Shown here piece after piece: positions 36,422-44,730 of a stretch of 64,000 bases of DNA; positions within the stretch are counted from its first letter, which is position 1, and each line of letters opens with the position of its first letter. A program made the translations under genes and the position numbers. The stretch is from Vibrio qingdaonensis (GTDB lineage: Bacteria; Pseudomonadota; Gammaproteobacteria; Enterobacterales; Vibrionaceae). The notes below the pieces were generated by a model. That model did no database searches and was not told the DNA's origin. It saw nothing but the letters and a program-made list of their open reading frames with translations. The DNA lies in NCBI RefSeq assembly GCF_026191675.1, contig NZ_JAKRRY010000005.1:1-64000 (forward strand). The letters run 5' to 3'.

Positions 36422-36430
36422 ATCTTACCA
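36422..36430 (-). promoter_or_regulatory. Extended -10 promoter element for the 24-codon gene
   Basis: On the minus strand TGGTAAGAT matches the extended -10 consensus. No good -35 box is seen, as is common for extended -10 promoters. Confidence 0.4.
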
Positions 36431-36481
36431 AAAAAATAACAATGTGACACTTTTTAATCACTAAACAACACGATATGGATC

Positions 36482-36506
36482 AAAAAAAGGCGCATAACAC
36501 GCCTTT
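36482..36506 (-). terminator. Intrinsic terminator of galE
   Basis: On the minus strand AAAGGCG, a 7-nt loop and CGCCTTT run into seven T, about 37 bp after the galE stop codon. Confidence 0.88.
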
Positions 36507-36542
36507 CCAAATCACATTTCAACAAATTGTTATTCAGCCGTT

Positions 36543-37559
36543 CTACTCATTAGGGTAACCATTTGGGTTCATTGATTGCCACTTCCAACCATCAGCAGAC
36601 ATATCTTTTAATGTGCGAACCGCTTTCCAACCAAGGTCACGATTGGCTTTACTTGGATCAGCCCAGCATTCAGCGATATCTCCAGGACGGCGATCGACCA
36701 CCTTATACGGTACCTTTTTACCTGAAGCTTGGCTAAAGGCCTCAACCATATCAAGGACACTGTAGCCGTTTCCAGTTCCTAAATTGTAGATATGTAGCCC
36801 TTCACTTTGCTTTAACGTCTGCAGGGCTGCGATATGCCCATCCGCTAAGTCCATTACATGGATGTAATCGCGGACGCCCGTACCATCCTTGGTTGGATAA
36901 TCGTTACCGAATACCGATAGGAATTCACGGCGTCCCACAGCAACTTGCGACACAAATGGCATTAAGTTATTAGGAATACCCTGGGGATCTTCCCCCATTT
37001 CGCCACTTGGATGCGAACCAACTGGATTAAAATAGCGCAGTAACGTAATGGTCCAATCTGGATTGGCCTTTTGGAAGTCAGTTAAACACTCTTCCACCAT
37101 TAATTTACTTCGCCCATAAGGATTGGTTGCACTTAAAGGAAACGTTTCTGTGATTGGCACAGATGCCGGATCACCGTATACCGTAGCTGAAGAGCTAAAG
37201 ACAATATGCTTAACACCAGCGTCTCGCATCGCATCAACCAAAACCAAAGTACCATTCACGTTGTTGTCATAATACTCTAAAGGTTTATCTACCGACTCAC
37301 CCACTGCTTTTAAACCTGCAAAATGAATCACGGCATCAATATTATATTGCTTGAGTGCACTGACTAACGCAGCCTTGTCTCTCACATCCGCTTCAACAAA
37401 TGTTGGACGTTTACCAGAAACGTTTTCTATGCGATCAAGAACCGCCAATTTACTGTTATATAAGTTATCAAAAATGACAGGTGTCATACCTGCATTGATA
37501 AGTTGAACACACGTATGACTGCCAATGTAGCCTGCTCCGCCTGTTACTAGAATATTCAT
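36543..37559 (-). CDS. galE: UDP-glucose 4-epimerase
   Basis: The 338-residue NAD-dependent enzyme interconverts UDP-glucose and UDP-galactose for galactose use and surface polysaccharides. It has the N-terminal NAD-binding GGAGYIGSH, the Ser-Tyr-Lys active site (SSSATVYG, NPYGRSKLMVE), LRYFNPVG and RDYIHVMDLA; length equals E. coli GalE. AAGGAG precedes the ATG. No other Leloir gene is adjacent, so it may serve polysaccharide synthesis more than catabolism. Confidence 0.96.
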   Translation of the reverse strand: MNILVTGGAGYIGSHTCVQLINAGMTPVIFDNLYNSKLAVLDRIENVSGKRPTFVEADVRDKAALVSALKQYNIDAVIHFAGLKAVGESVDKPLEYYDNNVNGTLVLVDAMRDAGVKHIVFSSSATVYGDPASVPITETFPLSATNPYGRSKLMVEECLTDFQKANPDWTITLLRYFNPVGSHPSGEMGEDPQGIPNNLMPFVSQVAVGRREFLSVFGNDYPTKDGTGVRDYIHVMDLADGHIAALQTLKQSEGLHIYNLGTGNGYSVLDMVEAFSQASGKKVPYKVVDRRPGDIAECWADPSKANRDLGWKAVRTLKDMSADGWKWQSMNPNGYPNE

Positions 37560-37774
37560 TAGCCAACTCCTTGTTTTTTATGCCGGAAAGTATAGCGCAC
37601 CCTAGCCATGCATCGCAATTTATACGTATTTACAAAACCATTGAATCGAGCCGCCGCATACGTAGAGACAAACACATCGTGTTATCGCCCCTAACCGATA
37701 CACTAAAATAGTAAACCGCTAGGCATTGCCTAATACACATAATTTCTTAATGCACCTTCCTAGCTCAGCGGGCT

Positions 37775-39187
37775 CTAATAGGCTTTCGCTAACGATTCCG
37801 GGTATCCCCGTGACTTAGCTAAAGCCTTTCCTCTTTCCTCAACCAAACCTAAGGAAAAATCGTTACTTAAAGAAGAAGACTCATAGCTTTTGACATCAAA
37901 CCACTTTTCACTGATCTTTTTCGCCGCTTCCAGCGCGGATGACGCTTTCACTATTTCTAGTCTAGCGTAATTTTCCCCTTCAAAGCTGACATCAGCGGTT
38001 CTCAAACTTGGGTTCGTACCTGGAATTTGCTGAGCACCATAAAGCGGTTTTCCCGCAGGAAGTGCGGTTGCAAAACTGGGGACGTATTGGCTTAGGTGGG
38101 CTATAGCACTAAGTGAACGCTGGTTTTGAACTTCAAATGACCAGCCTTTCTCTACTTTACTAATAAGATAGTGAGGTAAGCATGGCTGCGCACTGGTTGG
38201 GCTCGAGTGCGCCAGACCATCTTTAAACAATGTGATATCCCCAGTCATACCGTGAAGTTGAAAATAGCCATCTGGATAAGGCGTCAGTTGAGCCATGCCT
38301 CGGGGCGTACCACGCTCGCCATGAAAAATTACCTCTGGCCACTTTTCATTGTTTGGTGTTTTCCAATGGGTGACATAAGCGGCTTTAAATTCGACCATAC
38401 GTTGACGGTGATAGTGCATTTGGTCATCAATAATGCCAGTACGAAAACCACAAGCATTGACAACGTGTGCATAATGTTCAGATAAATCACCTTCACTGGT
38501 TATCGTCATTCCAGTTTCGCACGGTGCAACATGATCAACCTTAACACCAGTACGTATCGTTAAGTTAGGAAGCCGCTCAGCCCCTAATTCAATTGTAGCA
38601 GCGACTCTGAACAGACTAAGACCATACTCTTGTACTACGTAAATAGGGTATTTTAGGCTATCAAGATCGGTATGATTGGCAAATGGCGTCAACCAATCAT
38701 CAAGGGTCTTTGGTGAAGACACCCCTCGTTTGCCGATTAGCGCTGCCAATTCTGCTCGTTCAATGCGCTGGAAGTACTGATCTGGATGGCCGAGTACCTG
38801 GTTATATGGATCCACTGCCACTAACTGTCGGTAAGTATTTCTCAGTAGCTCTAGTCTTGGAAGTAAAGCATCAGGCTCGCCCTTATCATTCTTGGGTATG
38901 GCGATCACAGTCGGTCGACGATTGACGGTATGAGGAAAAAAGCGCACAAACGCGATAGATTGCTTAAGTAAGTCGATGCAATCTTGGTGAGAAAGCTCTC
39001 GATAAAGGTTGCCCCCAGCATGAAGGTGACAGATCGGCGGCCCACTCACTAAACCAACATTTTTCTCAAATAATGTTACCTCAATACCTTGTTTTGCTAA
39101 AAAGAGCGCGACAGTGGCTCCAGCCACTCCGCCTCCTATAATGGCAACACTTTTACCGCTGGTTACCTGAGCATTAACTGAGTTCAT
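37775..39187 (-). CDS. FAD-dependent oxidoreductase (DAO family), unknown substrate
   Basis: The 470-residue protein begins with a Rossmann dinucleotide-binding motif, SVAIIGGGVAGATVALFLAKQG, and FEKNVGLVSG, and has the late NACGFRTG segment typical of D-amino-acid-oxidase-like flavoproteins. There is no signal peptide or membrane segment. Neighbouring genes do not suggest a pathway. Candidates include 2-hydroxyacid or amino-acid oxidation; none can be chosen from sequence alone. The start has no clear Shine-Dalgarno. Confidence 0.75.
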   Translation of the reverse strand: MNSVNAQVTSGKSVAIIGGGVAGATVALFLAKQGIEVTLFEKNVGLVSGPPICHLHAGGNLYRELSHQDCIDLLKQSIAFVRFFPHTVNRRPTVIAIPKNDKGEPDALLPRLELLRNTYRQLVAVDPYNQVLGHPDQYFQRIERAELAALIGKRGVSSPKTLDDWLTPFANHTDLDSLKYPIYVVQEYGLSLFRVAATIELGAERLPNLTIRTGVKVDHVAPCETGMTITSEGDLSEHYAHVVNACGFRTGIIDDQMHYHRQRMVEFKAAYVTHWKTPNNEKWPEVIFHGERGTPRGMAQLTPYPDGYFQLHGMTGDITLFKDGLAHSSPTSAQPCLPHYLISKVEKGWSFEVQNQRSLSAIAHLSQYVPSFATALPAGKPLYGAQQIPGTNPSLRTADVSFEGENYARLEIVKASSALEAAKKISEKWFDVKSYESSSLSNDFSLGLVEERGKALAKSRGYPESLAKAY

Positions 39188-39400
39188 TGATTCGTTTTTA
39201 TCGTAAATTCGTTTAGTTTTTATCGTTATATAGAAGCACTATTTTATCGTGATAGGCTATTAAAAAAAATCACATTTTTCATAATGTTTTTCTTGACATA
39301 ATTTCACTGAATAACTGTTGAAAACACATTCCTCTTTCAAAATTTCGCGTCATCACCGACACATCAATGGTTATGCTTTTATGACACAATTTTTACTTTT

Positions 39401-39441
39401 GAGTTATCCCAAATGTTATCCACCGTTTTTGTGGATAACTC
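39401..39441. promoter_or_regulatory. Nested inverted repeats containing DnaA-box sequences
   Basis: GAGTTATCC at 39401-39409 pairs with GGATAACTC at 39433-39441, and GTTATCCAC at 39415-39423 also pairs with GTGGATAAC at 39431-39439. The minus strand of 39430-39438 is TTATCCACA, a perfect DnaA box; 39416-39424 is a one-mismatch box. The site lies 20 bp beyond the ybbP stop. Binding is inferred. Confidence 0.45.
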
Positions 39442-39461
39442 AAAAAGATTGCCATTAAACC

Positions 39462-41891
39462 CTATGATATTCCATTATTATTGGTACTAAGCATCTGTCG
39501 AATCAAAGAAAACAACACCGCTGCTAGTGTGACAAACGCAAGAACTGGAACAACAACCCAAGTGGACAAGTGCCAACTCCATGGCAATTCAAAGCCCAGC
39601 TTCATTATTAAGCCAACAACAATTTCAGCGCCTAATGTCGCCACAAGTCCAGCGATTAGTGCCATGATCCCATACTCTGACCAAATGGTTCGAATAATAC
39701 GCTGACGACTCGCTCCTAGTGTTCGATATAAACGTAACTCATCTTGACGCTGCGCCAAACTTAAGCGAAGCAGAGTAAAGATAAGTAACACCCCAGCGAG
39801 CACACCGAGGGCGGCAAGCACCGTAATTGACCATACGATTTGTGACAATAATGACTGTATCTTTTCACCCATGATACGAATATCCATAAGGCTAACCGTC
39901 GAATACTGTCTAGACAGTGATGAGATCAATGCATTGTCTTTAGGCTCAATCCTAAAGCTAACCAGCCAAGCACTCGGTATTGCTTCCATGACGTCGGGAG
40001 TGAAAATAAAATAGAAGTTAGGCTTCATGTCTCGCCATTCAACAAAGCGAATTGAATTCACTTTGGCTGATACTTTCTGACCGTTTATTGTAAACCCAAG
40101 TTCATCACCAATTTTAATATTGAGACTTTCAGCAACTTGTTGTTCCACCGAAACGCCATTTGTCGTCGTCCAAGCCCCCTCAATGACCTCGTTATAGTTT
40201 GGAATAGCCGTTGCATAAGTGAAGTTTAACTCTCGACTAAGCGCGTCAGTGTTTTCCTCCCCTTGAGTTTGAGCCTGTTGCGCATCCTCACCATTAATTA
40301 GAGCCAAGCGACCACGTGAAATTGGAAACGCCTGAGAGCGCTGAACTGAATTTTCATCAAGAATCTGCAGATAAGACTCTATTTCATGTTCAGCAATATT
40401 AAGTGCAAACGCATTAGGCGCATCGGCGGGTAATGTCCGTTGCCAATCGCTCAACAAATCAGTACGAACCAACCAGATGGTAGTAAGTAACATTAATGAC
40501 AGACCCAATGCGCCATACTGAAGCGCGGTGTGTCGTTTACTGCGATTAATTCGGCTAATTGCTAATTTTAGGGAAACGGGGAGCGAGACTCTGCCCAGTA
40601 ACCAAGTACACAAAACGCTTACCGCACCCAGCACGCCAAATAAGCCCGCAATCCCGGCCAGTAAAATCCATATGAGTGTGTTATTTTGATAAACAATCAC
40701 CAACGGAATTACAGGCACCGCAAGTAATAGATAGATCCATCCGAAGCGTTTTTCATCGGCACTTTGCAGTACTTCAACAGAGGAAACGGATACCAGTTTA
40801 TATAAAGGAATACCCAACGCTGGAATACCAATCAGCAAGCTTGACGCAACCGCAATCACAGCCGGCAGTACGCCGTAGCTTGGTAAAGGGCTCGGCAATA
40901 ATTCTGTCAAGGGAATCCGCAGCAAGTACTCTAAACCAACCCCAAGTAACAAGCCGACTACAATCGCCATGGTCACCAATAAGCCTGCCTGTATTGCCAG
41001 CCAACGCACTACCCAGCGCTTGCTCGCCCCAAGGCTTTTCAACATTGCAACCGTTTTTCTACGGCTTTGGACATAGTTCTGACAGGTAAGCACCAGCGTT
41101 GTCGCGGCCATAATTATGATAATGGCAACGGTTAGGGACAAATATTGTGTGGTTCTCTCAAAAATATCATTACTGCGACTTGCTGAGTCTTTATCACGCC
41201 AGCGGTCACTCGGAGACAACGTGATATTTTCTTTCAAATTGGCAAGAACGTCGTCGCTCCCAGTTAAGTATGCTCTAAACTGCACACGGCTCCCGAGCTG
41301 AATCGCACCTGTTTCTTCGACAGAATGTTGATGAATATAAGCGGTAGGCATTTGTTGAAACGGATTAAAGCTAATACCCGGCTCTTCAACGATCAAACCA
41401 CTCACGGTTAGCTCTGCGTCTCCAACGGCGACTATATCGCCCTGCTTGACAGCAAGTTGGTCGGCAATTCTTTCATCTAACCACAATTCATCTGGACCAA
41501 CATGATGCTGTTTGTGCTCATTAGATGCCAAAGTAAGCGTACCGCGTAATGGAAATGCGTCATCTACAGCCTTCACCGTGATCAGCTGCATGCCAGAGTC
41601 ACTAAAAGACATCGTGGCAAAACGAGTATAGAAAGACGCCTGCAGATTGCTGCTAGTTAATAGCTCGAGGTTATCTTCTGTTATTGGGTTGTCAGAAATA
41701 TATATGGTGTCCGCAGACAAGGCGTCTTTTCCCTGCTTGACGATCACCTGCTCCATACGTTCCGCTAGCGCAGCCAAACCAAAAATGCAGGCAATAATCA
41801 TGGTCAATGACAGTGCGATTGGCCAAAGTTGACCTTGCTTGATCTCATCAACGCTCCACAGAAGTAAACGTTTATTCACAGAGGAAGACAT
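39462..41891 (-). CDS. ybbP: YbbP-like ABC transporter permease (FtsX/MacB type)
   Basis: The 809-residue inner-membrane protein has a first helix at about 20-40, a large periplasmic domain, three helices (about 255-375), further helices near 385-490, a second periplasmic domain, and three C-terminal helices, the two-FtsX-domain layout of E. coli YbbP (804 aa). It begins 1 bp after ybbA and has GAGGAT upstream, so the two are co-translated. MacB-type pairs work by mechanotransmission; the substrate is unknown, possibly lipids given the conserved linkage to tesA. Confidence 0.88.
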   Translation of the reverse strand: MSSSVNKRLLLWSVDEIKQGQLWPIALSLTMIIACIFGLAALAERMEQVIVKQGKDALSADTIYISDNPITEDNLELLTSSNLQASFYTRFATMSFSDSGMQLITVKAVDDAFPLRGTLTLASNEHKQHHVGPDELWLDERIADQLAVKQGDIVAVGDAELTVSGLIVEEPGISFNPFQQMPTAYIHQHSVEETGAIQLGSRVQFRAYLTGSDDVLANLKENITLSPSDRWRDKDSASRSNDIFERTTQYLSLTVAIIIIMAATTLVLTCQNYVQSRRKTVAMLKSLGASKRWVVRWLAIQAGLLVTMAIVVGLLLGVGLEYLLRIPLTELLPSPLPSYGVLPAVIAVASSLLIGIPALGIPLYKLVSVSSVEVLQSADEKRFGWIYLLLAVPVIPLVIVYQNNTLIWILLAGIAGLFGVLGAVSVLCTWLLGRVSLPVSLKLAISRINRSKRHTALQYGALGLSLMLLTTIWLVRTDLLSDWQRTLPADAPNAFALNIAEHEIESYLQILDENSVQRSQAFPISRGRLALINGEDAQQAQTQGEENTDALSRELNFTYATAIPNYNEVIEGAWTTTNGVSVEQQVAESLNIKIGDELGFTINGQKVSAKVNSIRFVEWRDMKPNFYFIFTPDVMEAIPSAWLVSFRIEPKDNALISSLSRQYSTVSLMDIRIMGEKIQSLLSQIVWSITVLAALGVLAGVLLIFTLLRLSLAQRQDELRLYRTLGASRQRIIRTIWSEYGIMALIAGLVATLGAEIVVGLIMKLGFELPWSWHLSTWVVVPVLAFVTLAAVLFSLIRQMLSTNNNGIS

Positions 41892-41892
41892 A

Positions 41893-42570
41893 TTAATGAT
41901 CCTCAGTTAGTTGACCTGCGTTCATCAGGAACACTCGGTCACATCGTTTGGCTAGAGACAGATCATGTGTGACCAAAACAAGAGTCGTACCGTGTTCTTG
42001 GTTCAAGTTAAACAATAGCTCCACTATTTTATGCGCTGTATTTTGATCAAGATTACCGGTGGGTTCATCAGCAAAGAGTATTTTGGGGTTGGTCATAAAT
42101 GCCCGAGCAATGGCGACGCGTTGCTGCTCACCACCTGATAATTGAGAAGGAAGGTGGTCCAATCGGTGGCCAAGGCCAACCGACTCCAACAAACGCGTTG
42201 CTTTTTCAACGTCTTCACTTTCCCCTCTCAATAGACAGGGCAACGTCACATTCCCCAGAGCCGTTAAACTTGGGATCAACAAAAAACTTTGGAAGACAAA
42301 CCCCAAGTGTTGGCTTCTCAGCGCCGCGCGCGCTTCATCATCGAGTATTGATATTTTTTCGCCCAATAACTCAATCTCGCCAATACTTGGCACATCTAGA
42401 CCCGCAAGTAATGTCATTAAGGTTGACTTGCCCGCCCCTGATGTACCCACAATAGCAATGGACTCACCTTGCTCTATCGAAAGATTTACGTTTTCTAGGA
42501 TTGTTAATTGCTCGGTTTTCGTAGACACTACTTTTGATACCGATTCGGCTTTGATGATGGAAGAACTCAT
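41893..42570 (-). CDS. ybbA: YbbA-like ABC transporter ATPase
   Basis: The 225-residue ATPase shows Walker [11 protein letters not shown] loop [10 protein letters not shown], signature [14 protein letters not shown], Walker [13 protein letters not shown] and the H-loop LVTHD. It matches E. coli YbbA over its length. The start ATG 42570 is chosen by homology; the frame is open upstream into tesA. The ATG overlaps the ATG of the divergent tesA by 2 bp. It energises the YbbP permease. Confidence 0.9.
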   Translation of the reverse strand: MSSSIIKAESVSKVVSTKTEQLTILENVNLSIEQGESIAIVGTSGAGKSTLMTLLAGLDVPSIGEIELLGEKISILDDEARAALRSQHLGFVFQSFLLIPSLTALGNVTLPCLLRGESEDVEKATRLLESVGLGHRLDHLPSQLSGGEQQRVAIARAFMTNPKILFADEPTGNLDQNTAHKIVELLFNLNQEHGTTLVLVTHDLSLAKRCDRVFLMNAGQLTEDH

Positions 42571-43177
42571 GATTTGGCAACGTTCCTTTATAGTTTTATT
42601 TATTTTATCCCTAGCATCATTCCATGCTAAAGCCGCCTCTTTACTCATTCTCGGCGACAGCCTCAGTGCAGGCTACAATATGAAAGCCGAAGAGAGTTGG
42701 CCAACCATACTACCAAGCCTACTATCAACGGTTGATCGCCCCATTACAGTAGTAAATGGCAGCGTGTCTGGCGACACCACCGGTAATGGCTTGGCCAAAT
42801 TACCTTCACTGCTCGACAGCCATCATCCTGATTATGTTCTTATTGAGCTTGGTGCTAATGATGGGCTACGAGGGTTCCAGCCTAATATCGTAAAAAATAA
42901 CCTGCTGCAACTCATACGTATGAGCGAAGATTCAGGTGCAAAGGTTATGCTAATGCAGATTCGTATTCCACCTAATTATGGCAAAAGGTATGCAAAAATG
43001 TTTGAAGCTATCTACCCTGAAGTTGCGGAAGAAACTACCACGCCTTTGATTCCCTTCTTCCTAGAAGACGTCATCACCAAATCTGAATGGATGATGGACG
43101 ATGGCTTACACCCGAAAGCTGAAGCGCAACCATTTATAGCAGAGAGCGTTGCAAACGCACTACGCCCCTATTTATAA
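42569..43177 (+). CDS. tesA: Multifunctional acyl-CoA thioesterase I / lysophospholipase (arylesterase)
   Basis: The 202-residue SGNH hydrolase has a signal peptide (about 1-20, ending AKAA) and the four family blocks: ILGDSLSAGYN with the catalytic Ser, NGSVSGDTT, ELGANDGLRG, and DDGLHPKAE with Asp and His. E. coli TesA is periplasmic with thioesterase, protease-like and lysophospholipase activities. GGAAGA stands before the chosen ATG. It is divergent from ybbA with overlapping start codons, a linkage kept from E. coli. Confidence 0.92.
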   Translation: MIWQRSFIVLFILSLASFHAKAASLLILGDSLSAGYNMKAEESWPTILPSLLSTVDRPITVVNGSVSGDTTGNGLAKLPSLLDSHHPDYVLIELGANDGLRGFQPNIVKNNLLQLIRMSEDSGAKVMLMQIRIPPNYGKRYAKMFEAIYPEVAEETTTPLIPFFLEDVITKSEWMMDDGLHPKAEAQPFIAESVANALRPYL

Positions 43178-43350
43178 CGGAATGCGTATTACAAGTTAAT
43201 ACGTTACCACACTCACTGGCTCACCTATAAAGGGCTATTTACTAACATTAGCCCTTCAAAAACACCGTTTTTAATGGTCTAGCTCAATGTAGATTAAACA
43301 TTATTACGTTACCCTATTTCTTTATCATCGTCTTAGATAGGTTGTAATTA

Positions 43351-44547
43351 ATGATAATTGAACCAGTTATTCGCGGTGTTATTGCTCGCTCATCTCATCC
43401 AGAAGGATGCAAAAAGGCGGTCGATAATCAAATTGAATACGTGAAATCCGCCACTCCAATCAAAGATGGTCCGAAACGTGTGCTTATTTTGGGTGCCTCG
43501 TCCGGATTTGGCTTAGCGGCACGCATCGCATTGACATTTGGTGGCGCAGAAGCGGACACCATTGGTGTGTCGTTTGAACACGGTCCTTCCGAAAAGGGCG
43601 TTGGTTCTGCAGGTTGGTACAACAACATCCATTTCAAACATCGTGCCCAGCAAGCTGGTCGCCAAGCGATTAACATTATTGGTGACGCATACTCATCGGA
43701 AACCCGTGAACAAGTCATTGAAGCCATAGAGACCTATTTTGAAGGTGAAGTGGACCTCATTATCTATAGCTTAGCGTCTGGTCGCCGCACCAAAGAAGAC
43801 GGTAACTATTGGCACTCAGCCATTAAACCAATTGGTGAAAGTGTTTCTGGCGCCATTATTAATCTCGAAACACAGAAGTGGGAAAATACCACCCTTGCCC
43901 CTGCAACCGATGACGAGATTGAGGGTACCCTTAAAGTCATGGGTGGACAGGACTGGGAGAACTGGATTGACACCCTCATCAATACTGATTCCATTGCCAA
44001 TGGCTGTAAAACCATTGCCTTTTCGTATATCGGTCCAGAAATCACCCACCCTATCTATCTTGATGGTACCTTAGGCAGAGCCAAGGTTGATTTGCATCAA
44101 ACCAGCCATGCACTCAATCTCGAACTTGCGCATTTCAATGGTAACGCCTACGCCGCCGTTTGTAAGGCACTTGTCACTAAAGCGAGTGTTTTCATCCCAG
44201 GTTTAACGCCTTACTTATTGGCACTATACAAAACCATGAAAGAACAAGGCACTCATGAAGGCTGTATTGAACAAATGCAGCGGCTATTTAGCACTAAACT
44301 TTATGGTCAAGACAAGGTACCCGTTGATGGCGAAAGGTTACTAAGGGTCGACGACTTAGAATTGGATCCAGAAATCCAAAGACAGGTTGCGGAACGTTTA
44401 AGTCAAATGGACGAGAGTAACTTTAAAGAAATTGGGGATTTTGACGGCTTCCAGCAAGAATTCTTAAACCTTAATGGTTTTGGCTTAGAAGGTGTGGACT
44501 ACGCTAAAAGAACTGACGTAGATAAACTTAAGACTCTTACACCTTAG
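43351..44547 (+). CDS. fabV: Trans-2-enoyl-CoA/enoyl-ACP reductase FabV
   Basis: The 398-residue NADH-dependent reductase carries out the last step of fatty-acid elongation and is insensitive to triclosan in Vibrio. The active-site Tyr236 and Lys245 are eight residues apart (YLDGTLGRAK), the Y-x8-K spacing that sets FabV apart from FabI. The NADH motif GASSGFGLAARIA and the GSAGWYNN segment are present. It is monocistronic with a strong terminator. Confidence 0.96.
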   Translation: MIIEPVIRGVIARSSHPEGCKKAVDNQIEYVKSATPIKDGPKRVLILGASSGFGLAARIALTFGGAEADTIGVSFEHGPSEKGVGSAGWYNNIHFKHRAQQAGRQAINIIGDAYSSETREQVIEAIETYFEGEVDLIIYSLASGRRTKEDGNYWHSAIKPIGESVSGAIINLETQKWENTTLAPATDDEIEGTLKVMGGQDWENWIDTLINTDSIANGCKTIAFSYIGPEITHPIYLDGTLGRAKVDLHQTSHALNLELAHFNGNAYAAVCKALVTKASVFIPGLTPYLLALYKTMKEQGTHEGCIEQMQRLFSTKLYGQDKVPVDGERLLRVDDLELDPEIQRQVAERLSQMDESNFKEIGDFDGFQQEFLNLNGFGLEGVDYAKRTDVDKLKTLTP

Positions 44548-44601
44548 TTTAGCCATACTGCGTAACACCATCTCACATTTGAGACACATCGTTGATTTAT
44601 T

Positions 44602-44634
44602 AGGCTTTCCCTCTCGTGACGGAAAGCCTTTTTT
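44602..44634 (+). terminator. Intrinsic terminator after fabV
   Basis: AGGCTTTCC and GGAAAGCCT flank a 10-nt loop and run into six or more T. Confidence 0.92.
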
Positions 44635-44730
44635 CTGCCTTCCAATTCAGCACGTATACTTAAACCGTTCAGAACAACATAAATCGCCGGATTGACGTTG
44701 ATAATTACCCACAGGACGTGGTAACCCAAA

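Noticed and set aside
42571..42648. N-terminal extension of YbbA by 26 codons
   Set aside because: The extra residues are translated from the tesA signal-peptide region in another frame and are absent from E. coli YbbA.
43229..43256. Hairpin AAAGGGCTA/TAGCCCTT after tesA as a terminator
   Set aside because: The stem is good but is followed by CAAAAACACC with no T run, so I do not call it an intrinsic terminator.
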